In this document: positions 7,486 through 15,703 of the stretch, piece after piece | Layout: each line of letters starts with the position of its first letter | How positions within the stretch are numbered: position 1 is the stretch's first letter | DNA from: CAYUQT01 sp964596165 | GTDB taxonomy: Bacteria > Planctomycetota > Phycisphaerae > UBA1845 > JAFGLZ01 | Direction: 5' to 3' | Length of the DNA: 64,000 nt | NCBI GenBank assembly: GCA_964596165.1 | Contig: CAZQTW010000010.1 | Coordinates: forward strand, 1 to 64,000 | The notes under the pieces: model-generated | What the model saw: only the letters and a program-made list of their open reading frames with translations | What the model was told of the DNA's origin: nothing | Database searches by the model: none | Program-made: the position numbers and the translations under genes

Positions 7486-9537
7486 CTAGGCTGAGCCGGA
7501 TGCTCCGCGTCTTCGCCGCGCTTCCAGGGCCGCCTGGAAGACCTTGAGTTCCGAGATGACGGCCGATCGGACGTTGTAGCGGGCCGCGGTTTCCAGGGCG
7601 TTCTTTTTGAGCTCGCGCCGCAGGTCGCCGTTCAGGACAAGCTCTTCGAGGGCGGCGACTGCTTCGGTCATGTTGGTGGTGTCGACGATCAAGGCGTTCT
7701 TGCGATGCACGGCGTATTCGTGGACGCCGCCCCGCATCGGCAGGATTGTCGCACATCCGACGGCCATGGCCTCCAACCCCGTCCGTCCGAACGCCTGATA
7801 CACCGAGAGGTCGACGAAGATGTCGGCAGACCCCATCAGATCCGCCACCTCTTCGCGAACGAGGACGCCGCGGTTTTCGAAGGCGAAGTCGTGAGGGAGC
7901 GAGAGGAACTCCGTATCGTTGGGATCGCAACCGAAGACGGTAATCTTCACCTTCTGCGGATGGCGGTGTTGAATGGTCCGCAGCAGTTCCATCGTCTCCC
8001 TGGGCGACCGGCGCGGCGTGCTCGGTCGTACCATGGCCACGATGTGCGCCACAGTCCCTCCCTTGGATTTCTTGATCCGATCAGCGTAGTACACCGAGGT
8101 ATCCAGGCTGGGCCGCACCTTGTGCACGTCAATCCCGTGGAAGCGGCGGACCGTTTCACGGATCCAATCCGTCTTCGCGAAACACACCATGCCCGGGATG
8201 GCCGTGTACGACTCCTCGGCTTCTCGGACCAGGTCGGGCTGGGCCTTGGGATCCCGAATGATCCACGGCTCGTAATCCTGGATATAGTACGCGGGAATCA
8301 GATGGGTCACGCGCTCGACCAGCCGCTTGAGCAGCCGAACGGTGGTGAAGATCGTGGCCACGACGATATCGAAGCCCTTCACATGTTCGAGGAGCTCGGC
8401 CTCGTCCTTGTAGAAGTAGAAGAGCCCTTCCGGTGCATTCGGGTAGAATCGGCGATACGAATCCTCCTGCGGTCCGGCCGGTATCGCGATTTCGGTATAC
8501 ACACCGAATTTCCGCATGCCGCTCGATTCCTGATAGATCGAGTGCACGCCGCCGCCGCCCGCCCGTCCGCGGAGCAGGTAGAGGATTCTCATCCCCCTGA
8601 CGTCAGGCAGGGCGGCCAAGCTTTCGACCGACTCGACCCAGTCCCGCAACTTGTATCGCAGCCGCTGAAGGGCCGGCGCCGATTCCAGCGCATCGACGCC
8701 GGCGTGTGCTTTTTCGGGCCCATATTTGGCTTCGAGCACCTCGTGGCCGATGCGGGCCAGCTCTTTTCGCCGTTCGTGTCCGAAGCTTTTCGACTTGGCG
8801 TGGTAGACATAGGCATGGTCGGCGACTGCCAACTCGAATCCGGCCTGGCGGGCGCGAATCGAGTAGTCGTTTTCCTCGCCGTAGCCGATGGGGAAGGCCT
8901 GCTCGTCGAACAGACCGATGGCCTCGATGACCTTTCGTTTGATTGTGTAGCAGGAACCGTTAATGAAGTAGGCCCGTGGGAAGGCCCGCTCGGACAATTC
9001 GCGGACCTTGGCGGCCATGTCGTCGATGGTCACGCTGTCCGGCAATTGATTGACGGCCCAGTCTCCCTGGGCGGTTCGGATGTCCGGCACCGATTGGTAG
9101 GAGGCGGCGTTTGACAGAGGCCCGACGATACCGATTCGTTCGTCGCTCTCGCCACACTCAATGAGCCGATCGAGCCAGTGCTCGGGCACGATCGTGTCGC
9201 TGTTCAGCAAGACCACATAGTCGGCCGTTGAGGCCCGCAGCCCGATATTGGCCGATCGCGTGTAGCCCCGATTTTGTTTCGACTCGATCAAGGTAACGAC
9301 GTCGTGTTGTTCGGCGATTTGCCGAAGGTAGTTTGACGTCGCTTCGTCCGATCCGTCGTTCACCAAGTAGATGTGGGTGCGGTCTCGCGGCGAGTTCATC
9401 AAGACTGATTGGAGACAGTTCTTCACGTATTCGAGAGCATTATAGACGCAGACAACGACGTCGATGGTCTTGCCTCGGACAATCTGATCGACGCTGAGGG
9501 CGGGCGTCCCCGCGTTTTCGTCCCTGGTGGTTGACAT
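7486..9537 (-). CDS. Two-domain glycosyltransferase (GT2 + GT4-like)
   Basis: 683 residues with two catalytic modules. Residues ~22-280 are a GT-A (GT2) domain: IDVVVCVYNALEYVKNCLQS, YLVNDGSDE, GYTRSANIGLRASTADYVVL then LNSDT (the DxD-equivalent), and a GYGEENDYSIRARQAG acceptor-site segment. Residues ~310-670 are a GT-B domain: MRILYLLRGRAGGGGVHSIY, IQDYEPWI and, near the end, the donor-binding GRTGLEAMAVGCATILPMRG. Such fusions build O-antigen, exopolysaccharide or protein glycans. The start overlaps the stop of the sulfotransferase gene (TAATG). No membrane segment is seen. Probably makes a surface glycan that the neighbour may sulfate. Confidence 0.85.
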   Translation of the reverse strand: MSTTRDENAGTPALSVDQIVRGKTIDVVVCVYNALEYVKNCLQSVLMNSPRDRTHIYLVNDGSDEATSNYLRQIAEQHDVVTLIESKQNRGYTRSANIGLRASTADYVVLLNSDTIVPEHWLDRLIECGESDERIGIVGPLSNAASYQSVPDIRTAQGDWAVNQLPDSVTIDDMAAKVRELSERAFPRAYFINGSCYTIKRKVIEAIGLFDEQAFPIGYGEENDYSIRARQAGFELAVADHAYVYHAKSKSFGHERRKELARIGHEVLEAKYGPEKAHAGVDALESAPALQRLRYKLRDWVESVESLAALPDVRGMRILYLLRGRAGGGGVHSIYQESSGMRKFGVYTEIAIPAGPQEDSYRRFYPNAPEGLFYFYKDEAELLEHVKGFDIVVATIFTTVRLLKRLVERVTHLIPAYYIQDYEPWIIRDPKAQPDLVREAEESYTAIPGMVCFAKTDWIRETVRRFHGIDVHKVRPSLDTSVYYADRIKKSKGGTVAHIVAMVRPSTPRRSPRETMELLRTIQHRHPQKVKITVFGCDPNDTEFLSLPHDFAFENRGVLVREEVADLMGSADIFVDLSVYQAFGRTGLEAMAVGCATILPMRGGVHEYAVHRKNALIVDTTNMTEAVAALEELVLNGDLRRELKKNALETAARYNVRSAVISELKVFQAALEARRRRGASGSA

Positions 9538-10640
9538 TAGCTCTGTCGGTTCCGCCCCTTGGGCCTCATGGGCTTGACCTTTGCCTTCCGTCCGGTTTTC
9601 ACCAGCCGTTCATTCAGTTTGCGGAGTTCCGTGAGGATCGCACTGATTGACTTCTCGAGGCCGGCATCATACCTCCTTATACGCTGCAAATCCTTGTAGG
9701 CCTCGCGCAGATCCGATTCAAGGCGATCCTGGGCCTGGCGGCTTTCGGTCAGGCTCTTTCGGATTTCGCTCAATTCCGTCTCGCGATGCTCCACTGTGGA
9801 CTTGAGTTGTTGAACCTCGCCTTGGGCTTGGAGCATGGCGTCGAAGGTCTTGAGCGTTTCGCTGGCGGCCCTCGAGAAGGGTTGGAAATCGGTCCATTTC
9901 AAGGCAGACCCATCGGCCAGGGCCTCACAGAGGCGTCGCTGAGGTGGTGTCAGGAGGTCCTCCTGATCGGGCAGCGTCGTCTTTTCGCGACGCAGTTTGG
10001 GATCGATGAACGCCGCGATCTCAGCATCGGAGGGACACTCCAGTTTGCGAACCCCCAGATCGCGAAGCTGATGAAAGACCTGACGCGTTGTGCCGACGGG
10101 GTCGCGCACCACGTCGGCGTACTGAACCAGGATTCGTGGGAGTCCCATCGAGCCCCGCAAGACCTCGAGGTTGTGCAGTTCCCATAGGGAGATGCCTACC
10201 TGAAGGGGGATGTTGTTTCGCGTCCGGAGCGATTGGGCTACTTCGCCGGGGCTGCGGTTCACCAACACGCAGACGGGCAGCTCCAAGAGCGGACGCCAGA
10301 ACGGCAGGAGGAGGCACATGCGGGGATCCTTGACGGCCCATGGACGGGAGGCGTCCATGCGGATAACCAGATCGCGAGCGCGTCGCCTCAGTGTTGCGAG
10401 CTTCTCATCCGCAAGGCGGGCCGGGTCGAATTCCGAGAGTCGGTTCCACAGGCACCGCTGGGCTGCCAGGACCTTGTTGTCCAGGTCGACGACGTCCTCA
10501 TTTTCCCAAAATCCCTTTGGGTTCTCCGGATTCGCCCCCTTGACCCGTTCCGGCGGACCGAGCCAAGCACCCATCATGTTCAGCAGTCGGACCACGGCCG
10601 ACGTACCGGAACGATGCATGCCCAGGACAAGGAGCTGCAT
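9537..10640 (-). CDS. Sulfotransferase-family protein with C-terminal coiled coil
   Basis: About 367 residues from the ATG at 10640, which has a GAGG upstream and opens directly into the cofactor-binding P-loop-like motif LLVLGMHRSGTSAVVRLL. This is the 5'-phosphosulfate loop of PAPS-dependent sulfotransferases; VCVLVNRSPGEVAQSLRTRN is the expected 3'-phosphate-binding segment. The catalytic domain ends near residue 260. The last ~100 residues are a long Glu/Arg/Leu-rich helix (QQLKSTVEHRETELSEIRKS...), a predicted coiled coil ending in a Lys/Arg-rich tail. Upstream in-frame codons are Arg-rich and look non-coding. Coupled by TAATG overlap to the glycosyltransferase gene, so it likely sulfates the glycan made there; the acceptor is unknown. 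Confidence 0.8.
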   Translation of the reverse strand: MQLLVLGMHRSGTSAVVRLLNMMGAWLGPPERVKGANPENPKGFWENEDVVDLDNKVLAAQRCLWNRLSEFDPARLADEKLATLRRRARDLVIRMDASRPWAVKDPRMCLLLPFWRPLLELPVCVLVNRSPGEVAQSLRTRNNIPLQVGISLWELHNLEVLRGSMGLPRILVQYADVVRDPVGTTRQVFHQLRDLGVRKLECPSDAEIAAFIDPKLRREKTTLPDQEDLLTPPQRRLCEALADGSALKWTDFQPFSRAASETLKTFDAMLQAQGEVQQLKSTVEHRETELSEIRKSLTESRQAQDRLESDLREAYKDLQRIRRYDAGLEKSISAILTELRKLNERLVKTGRKAKVKPMRPKGRNRQS

Positions 10641-10914
10641 GACCGTCCACCTCATCATCATCCGAAGGGCCTCGGTGCGACCCCATTCACCGCGACCCCG
10701 CGTGGGTCGGTTGGGCGCCCGAGGTCTTCGGACAACCACGGCAGAATCATAAGACGATCGTCCGTCAAGGTCAAAGTCCCGGGGACCGAGGGGGCGTTCA
10801 TCTTGGGGGTCCGTTGCGTTCGCTTTCCTTGGCAACGCAAGAGGGACTGTGCTATCGTGTGGCCGCGCCTAGGCCGGTGAATCCGTGGGTTCCGTTCGAA
10901 GGAGAGTGCCATCC

Positions 10915-11880
10915 ATGACGGAGAGTCTTTCTCGTCGAGACATCTTGATGAGAAGCGCGGCGGCCGGCGCGGCGACTGCCTTCTCGTCGATCGGGGCGGG
11001 TGCCGAACAGACGACATCGGAACCGACGGCCTGCAAGTCGCCCGTGCCGTTTCGCATCAGCCTAAACACCAGCACGCTGCGGGGCCAGAAGCTGCCGATC
11101 ACCGATCTTGTCGAGATCGCCGCGAAGGCGGGATACGACGGCCTGGAACCCTGGATGGATGAGATCGAACGGCACGTCGGATCGGGCGGCTCGCTCAAGG
11201 ATCTGGCCAATCGCATTCAGGATCGAAACCTGAGGGTCACGGGCGCGATCGCCTTCTACGAGTGGATGGTGGACGATGATACGAAGCGAGCCAAGGCGTT
11301 GGAACAGGTCAAGCGGCAGATGGGCATGCTGGCGGAAATCGGCGGGACGCATATCGCCGCCCCGCCGTGCGGCGACGTCAAGAACGTCGACCTGCTCAAG
11401 GCGGCCCAGCGATATCGCGAACTGATTGAACTCGGCGCGAACGCCGGGATCGTTCCGACGTTGGAGATCTGGGGATGGGCGACGAACCTCACTCGACTGG
11501 GCCAGGCCGTCCTGGTCGCCCTTGAGGCGGATCACCCCAAGGCGTGCATCCTGCCGGACGTCTATCACCTGTACAAAGGCGGCTCGGGCTTGGCGGGGAT
11601 CGCGCGGCTGAACCCCGATATGCTCGGGGGGTTCCATCTGAACGACTATCCGGCCGATCCGCCCCGCGAGAAGATCGCCGACAAGGATCGGGTTTATCCC
11701 GGGGACGGCGTTGCGCCGCTCAAGACGCTCATAAGCGATCTGAGGACGATCGGCTATCGGGGTCCGGTCTCCGTGGAGCTTTTCAACCCGAACTACTTTC
11801 AGCAGGACCCGATGCTCGTGGCCAAGACGGCGCTGGCGAAGACCCGAGCGATCATTCGAGCGGCCACCCCCGTTGCCTGA
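10915..11880 (+). CDS. Tat-exported sugar isomerase/epimerase-like TIM barrel
   Basis: About 321 residues. The ATG at 10915 has an AAGGAGAG site and starts a Tat signal (LSRRDILMRSAAAGAATAFS). The mature part is an AP-endonuclease-2/xylose-isomerase-like TIM barrel: AAKAGYDGLEPWMDE, HIAAPPCGD, PTLEIWGW (first metal Glu), CILPDVYHLYKGG, GGFHLNDYPA (metal His/Asp) and VSVELFNPNY (final Glu), so all metal ligands appear present. The family includes sugar-phosphate isomerases and inosose-type dehydratases. Planctomycetes carry many Tat-exported versions of unknown substrate. Divergent from the sulfotransferase gene across 274 bases that must hold both promoters. Confidence 0.8.
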   Translation: MTESLSRRDILMRSAAAGAATAFSSIGAGAEQTTSEPTACKSPVPFRISLNTSTLRGQKLPITDLVEIAAKAGYDGLEPWMDEIERHVGSGGSLKDLANRIQDRNLRVTGAIAFYEWMVDDDTKRAKALEQVKRQMGMLAEIGGTHIAAPPCGDVKNVDLLKAAQRYRELIELGANAGIVPTLEIWGWATNLTRLGQAVLVALEADHPKACILPDVYHLYKGGSGLAGIARLNPDMLGGFHLNDYPADPPREKIADKDRVYPGDGVAPLKTLISDLRTIGYRGPVSVELFNPNYFQQDPMLVAKTALAKTRAIIRAATPVA

Positions 11881-12228
11881 TTATGCGCGGTTTGTCGTCT
11901 CGCGTGATCAGAGCCGCGTGAGGAAGCGGGTTGCCGGCCTTTTGTCTCCTGTCTACTGTCTTCGCCTGCTTTCTCCGATCCGTTATCGGACGCGGGTGTG
12001 CTTGAGCTGTCTTATGGTTCGTTTCGGTCCACGTCGGGTCCATGTGGGCGCCATATCTTCGTTCACTCCAAGGACTAGCTTGTGGGTTGGTTGGATGCGT
12101 CGGAGGATGGCCTGTGGGGGCTGGGATTCTTGTTAAAGCCTAACCGATACGGTGACGACCTATAGCACGTGTAGATGTCGTCTTCCGTCTGGTGTGCAGC
12201 CCCATGGTCAGCGTGTAAGGAAATGGTA
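11881..12228. other. Intergenic stretch, nothing recognised
   Basis: About 350 bases between the exported isomerase and the HDOD gene. No RNA gene, terminator with a U-tract or protein-like frame was seen. It probably holds the promoter of the HDOD gene. Confidence 0.4.
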
Positions 12229-13101
12229 ATGCCGACCGCCACAGCCGATGCGGAATCCATAGTCAATCGTGCCTTGTCGAGTATTGGCGAAATCGCCACT
12301 CTTCCCGAGATCACGGTACGGATCATCGAAACCGTTGAGAACCCCAAGAGTACGGCCCGCGACCTCCACGACATCATCAAGAACGATCCGGCCCTTTCGA
12401 GCAAGATCCTCAAGGTCGTGAACTCAGCTTTCTATGGACTCCCCGGCCAGATCGGTGCCATCGACCGGGCCATTGTTTTGTTGGGCCTTTCGGCCGTCAA
12501 GAACATCGCCATCGCGGCCTCGATAACGAGGCTGTTCAAAGGGCACCGTCTCACGGCCGAGTTTACGGCCAAGGACCTCTGGACACACTCGCTGGCCGTC
12601 GGCGTCACCAGTCGTCTGCTTCACAAGCAGGCCCACAAGCATGGGGGCGATGACGCCTTCCTGGCCGGTTTGATCCATGATTTGGGGATTTTGGCGATCC
12701 GACAGGCCTTCCCCGATCAGTTGCGCGAAGTCATCGACCGCGTCAAGGCAGGCAACAATCTGAACTACTGCACGGCGGAGGTCGAATTGCTCGGGGCGGA
12801 CCATCAGGCCTTCGGAAGCGGCCTGGCCGCCAAGTGGAAGTTTCCCCGACATCTGCGAGCGGCCATGGGCTATCATCACTCGCCGGGAACGCTGACCGAA
12901 GACAACCTGAGGCTGGCGACGACGATCCAGGTGGCGGATATCGTTTGCTGCAACGCTCGAAAGGGTTTCTATCTTCAGTCGTGGGGGCTATCGCCCACGC
13001 CGGAGCAGCTCGCCATCATCGGCCTCGAGCCGGAACAGCTCACGCAGGTCGCCGAGGAAATGCCCGAACAAGTTGCGATTGCCGAAAGCATGCTCGGCTA
13101 G
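12229..13101 (+). CDS. HDOD-domain signalling protein
   Basis: About 290 residues, soluble. The ATG at 12229 follows an AAGGA site at 7 bases; two earlier in-frame starts lack one. The HDOD core spans residues ~15-215: LPEITVRIIETVENPKSTAR, DPALSSKILKVVNSAFYGLP, then LLGLSAVKNIAIAASITRLF and FLAGLIHDLGILAI. HDOD is the catalytically degenerate relative of HD phosphohydrolases; here the HD pair (IHDLG) is kept but other metal ligands are incomplete. Such proteins act as scaffolds in two-component and c-di-GMP pathways. A close paralogue lies at 33694-34575 next to a histidine kinase. This copy has no signalling partner beside it; an ECF sigma gene follows 215 bases later. Confidence 0.85.
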   Translation: MPTATADAESIVNRALSSIGEIATLPEITVRIIETVENPKSTARDLHDIIKNDPALSSKILKVVNSAFYGLPGQIGAIDRAIVLLGLSAVKNIAIAASITRLFKGHRLTAEFTAKDLWTHSLAVGVTSRLLHKQAHKHGGDDAFLAGLIHDLGILAIRQAFPDQLREVIDRVKAGNNLNYCTAEVELLGADHQAFGSGLAAKWKFPRHLRAAMGYHHSPGTLTEDNLRLATTIQVADIVCCNARKGFYLQSWGLSPTPEQLAIIGLEPEQLTQVAEEMPEQVAIAESMLG

Positions 13102-13316
13102 GGACACGGGCCTCATCCAGCCCCCCACCGCCCATCCAACACGCGCACCACGTTTGTCGCAGTTGTCATTCGCCGGTTCCATGCACCCACGAAGGGATCC
13201 GGACGTCCTATGGGCTTGGGACAGCAGCGGCGGGGCTTTTTAACGGGGTCTGGCGGTTGTACTATGCTCGACGGCATCGCTCCGCTTGTGCTCCCGTCCC
13301 GAGGTAGGGTTGCTTT

Positions 13317-13874
13317 ATGTGCACGGAGTCGCCGAACACACGGACCGACGCCGAATTGATGGCGGCCGTCGGTAATGGAGACATGGCCGCCTTCGGCGAA
13401 TTGATTCGACGCCACCAGTCAACGGCGCTCGCGTCGGCGTACCGGCTTCTCGCTCGTTGGGATCAAGCAGAGGACGTAGTGCAGGAGGCATTCCTCCGTG
13501 TCCACCGGGCGGCCTCTTCGTACACGCCCTCGGCCGCATTCACCACGTGGCTCTACCGAATTATCGTCAATCTGTGTCAGGATTCGTTTCGCAAGCGTCG
13601 CTCGGTGGCGGAGCTACAGGACGAATTGGCGAATGGTCGATCGCACGAGCCGGCCCAGACGGTCGAGGAAAGCGAGCGAACCGAGGCCGTCCGACAGGCA
13701 ATCGCGGCCCTTCCGGAAAGACAACGTATTGCCGTCGTTCTGCATCGCTATGACGGGCTCTCGCACGAGCAAATCGCCGAGGTAACCGGGTGGACGCGTT
13801 CGGCCGTAGAGTCTTGTCTCGTAAGGGCTTACGCCCAATTGCGTGAGAGTCTATCAGGCCTGCGGGATTTTTGA
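13317..13874 (+). CDS. ECF-type RNA polymerase sigma factor
   Basis: 185 residues with the two conserved regions only. Sigma-2 spans residues ~20-90 (FGELIRRHQSTALASAYRLL, then DQAEDVVQEAFLRVHR, the -10 recognition and core-binding part). Sigma-4 spans ~125-180 (LPERQRIAVVLHRYDGLSHE, QIAEVTGWTRSAVESCLVRA, the -35 helix-turn-helix). A GAGGTAGGG site precedes the ATG. It is followed by a zinc anti-sigma factor gene and a ZraP-like protein on the same strand, a CnrH/CnrY/CnrX-like arrangement, so it probably answers envelope metal stress and drives its own operon. A sequence TACTAT at 13260-13265 could be part of its promoter, but no matching -35 was found. Confidence 0.92.
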   Translation: MCTESPNTRTDAELMAAVGNGDMAAFGELIRRHQSTALASAYRLLARWDQAEDVVQEAFLRVHRAASSYTPSAAFTTWLYRIIVNLCQDSFRKRRSVAELQDELANGRSHEPAQTVEESERTEAVRQAIAALPERQRIAVVLHRYDGLSHEQIAEVTGWTRSAVESCLVRAYAQLRESLSGLRDF

Positions 13875-13932
13875 GGAGGATTACCGCAGGTCTTCGTCTG
13901 AAGGAACGTTCAATCAGGTAGGAGAACCAACG

Positions 13933-14436
13933 ATGTCCTGTCCGTCGCAGACAGAACTGGTGCGACTGGTTGCGGGTGAGCTCACCGGAGAGGCTCAACG
14001 CGACCTACAAGCCCATGTAGCTCACTGCCCGAGTTGCGAGCCGTATGTGCGGCAGTTGAGTACGACATGGGAGTTGCTCGGCCGATGGGAGGTGGACACG
14101 ACCGGCCACGACGTCGCGGACCGTATCATGGCCTCTGCGCGATTGGAGGGCGAACCGCGTCGCACCATTCGCTGGACAGCCCCGTGGCGCTGGCCCGTTC
14201 CCGTGCGTGCTGCGGCGAGCATCCTGCTGGCGGCTGGAATCGGCTGGGGAACCGCACGCATGTCGTCCGCGGACCAGCGTCCGGGCGTTGCACCTCGAGA
14301 CCTCGCGGAGCAGGTCATGCCCGATCTGGTGGCCGGCGACATCAAGCTGGACCACCTGTCCGGGGGTGCACCGGTTGGTCTGGCCATTACGTTCCTTACA
14401 GGCGAGCTGGTATCTGAAGAGGAGACACAGGGATGA
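13933..14436 (+). CDS. Zinc-containing anti-sigma factor, membrane anchored
   Basis: About 167 residues. The ATG at 13933 has a TAGGAG site; the longer frame overlaps the sigma gene and is not needed. N-terminal zf-HC2/ZAS motif: H-x3-C-x2-C in LQAHVAHCPSCEPYV (residues ~30-45), which binds Zn and holds the sigma factor. A transmembrane helix follows near residue 95 (RAAASILLAAGIGWGTAR), and about 60 residues lie outside. It inhibits the sigma factor encoded 58 bases upstream; the outer part would receive the signal, probably through the ZraP-like protein whose ATG overlaps its stop. Confidence 0.85.
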   Translation: MSCPSQTELVRLVAGELTGEAQRDLQAHVAHCPSCEPYVRQLSTTWELLGRWEVDTTGHDVADRIMASARLEGEPRRTIRWTAPWRWPVPVRAAASILLAAGIGWGTARMSSADQRPGVAPRDLAEQVMPDLVAGDIKLDHLSGGAPVGLAITFLTGELVSEEETQG

Positions 14437-15032
14437 TAAGCAAGACGAACGCAGTGATTCTCGCGATTTCCGCCGTCGTCGGCGTGGGCAGTTTCCTGAC
14501 GACCCGATCGACCAACGGACAGGCCGCGACGAGCGCGCCTGCTTCGGTTGCCCCTCAGCCGGGCTGGGGCCGGATGGGGGCCATGTGCCAGTGGCTCGGA
14601 CTATCCGACGAGCAGCGGCAGAAGCTCCAGCAGCAGGACCCCACCTTCTGGCAAGAGGCGATGGACCTTCGCAGCGAGATGGCAGTGGAGCGTGACAATC
14701 TGACGAAGCTCTTGCGGGACCCGGCTGCCACCGACCAGCAGATCACCGATCAGGTCGAGAAGATGATCGCGAAGGGCAACGAGATGGAGCGACGCGTGGT
14801 GAAGCATATCCTGGCGTTGCGAAGCCAATTGACGCCCGAACAGCAGAGCAAGCTGCTGGGCCTTTGCGCCCGCGGTGTCCAGCAGCGGATGGGCTGGTGC
14901 GGCATGGGCGCCGGGCCCGGCCGAATGGGCCCCGGCATGGGCGGTCCGGGGCGCATGGGTGGGGGGCGCGGCTGGGGTGGCGGATTCCGTGGCGGCTGGG
15001 GCCAAGGCGGTGGGAATCTTCAGAACCCGTGA
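14433..15032 (+). CDS. Spy/CpxP/ZraP-like periplasmic metal-stress protein
   Basis: 199 residues. ATGA overlap with the anti-sigma gene indicates coupled translation. N-terminal signal or anchor (residues 8-26, AVILAISAVVGVGSFLT). Residues 50-150 are helical with the LTxxQ-type repeats of the Spy/CpxP/CnrX family (WLGLSDEQRQKLQQQDPTFW; LRSQLTPEQQSKLLGL). The last ~50 residues are a Gly/Met/Arg-rich tail (GPGRMGPGMGGPGRMGGGRG) with Cys residues in CQWLG, GLCAR and WCGMG. Met, Cys and His are typical soft-metal ligands. Known relatives sense Zn, Cu, Co or Ni, or act as chaperones. Inferred role: sensor and buffer for the sigma/anti-sigma pair. The tail's length and composition are unusual. Confidence 0.75.
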   Translation: MISKTNAVILAISAVVGVGSFLTTRSTNGQAATSAPASVAPQPGWGRMGAMCQWLGLSDEQRQKLQQQDPTFWQEAMDLRSEMAVERDNLTKLLRDPAATDQQITDQVEKMIAKGNEMERRVVKHILALRSQLTPEQQSKLLGLCARGVQQRMGWCGMGAGPGRMGPGMGGPGRMGGGRGWGGGFRGGWGQGGGNLQNP

Positions 15033-15220
15033 CGTGCTCTTGGAGCGCGAGGAGTCGGCCGTCCCTCGGTGACCTGGCTTTGGAGCACGGGCATTTTGTC
15101 CGCGCTCCCGCTGCTCCTGAGTGTTGGACGCAAACGGCGAACCGAAAGCGGTCCCGTCTTGACCCGATCCTCCTGCTCGGCTACTCTCATAGTCAGAGCG
15201 GCGGGCAAGCCGTCCGCAGC

Positions 15221-15293
15221 GGGGCCGTGGCGCAGTTGGGAGCGCGTCTGCATGGCATGCAGAAGGTCACGAGTTCGAATCTCGTCGGCTCCA
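15221..15293 (+). tRNA. tRNA-Ala (anticodon GGC)
   Basis: A complete cloverleaf can be folded: acceptor GGGGCCG/CGGCTCC (one G-U), D stem GCGC/GCGC, anticodon stem TCTGC/GCAGA with loop ATGGCAT (anticodon GGC, codon GCC), T stem ACGAG/CTCGT with loop TTCGAAT, discriminator A. The 3' CCA is not encoded. It stands alone, between the metal-stress operon and a terminator. Confidence 0.95.
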
Positions 15294-15299
15294 TAATTC

Positions 15300-15336
15300 G
15301 AGGCAAGCTCGACCCCGGGCGTGCCTCTTTTCTTTT
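15300..15336 (+). terminator. Intrinsic terminator after tRNA-Ala
   Basis: GAGGCA (15300-15305) pairs perfectly with TGCCTC (15322-15327) and is followed at once by TTTTCTTTT. It sits seven bases after the tRNA, as expected for its terminator. Confidence 0.8.
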
Positions 15337-15703
15337 GGTGGGGGATGAGACCGGCCACCGCGAGCCTGACCAGTCTATGCGGGGCATCAACGTGTCGTGC
15401 TTGGATCGCGAAGCCGATTGCGCCCCTCGACACCCCAAAGCGGCTTGTTGTTGCAACTCCCCATGCCGGCCCGTATAAGAAGTGGTAGAGAAGAATGGCA
15501 TGGAGCTAGGGGCGACGCACGTTTGTTCCATTCGCCGACGGGGCTTTTGGGACCGGCGTGATTCGGTTTTGAGGCCTGGCGTTGCGGGCTGTCTTCGGCC
15601 GCTCCTGACGGGGCTGAGAACGCGCCTTGATCTTTGAACGCATGCCATTTGTGATACGGGCGCATGTAACACAACACGATCTTCGTATCGTCTCGGAACC
15701 ACC
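15337..15703. other. Intergenic stretch, nothing recognised
   Basis: About 365 bases upstream of the Ycf46-like gene. No protein-like frame or RNA gene was found. The promoter for the ATPase gene should lie at the 3' end, where the sequence becomes less G+C-rich. Confidence 0.4.

Noticed and set aside
7705..9114. A 469-codon plus-strand frame
   Set aside because: Shadow of the two-domain glycosyltransferase gene; no start site.
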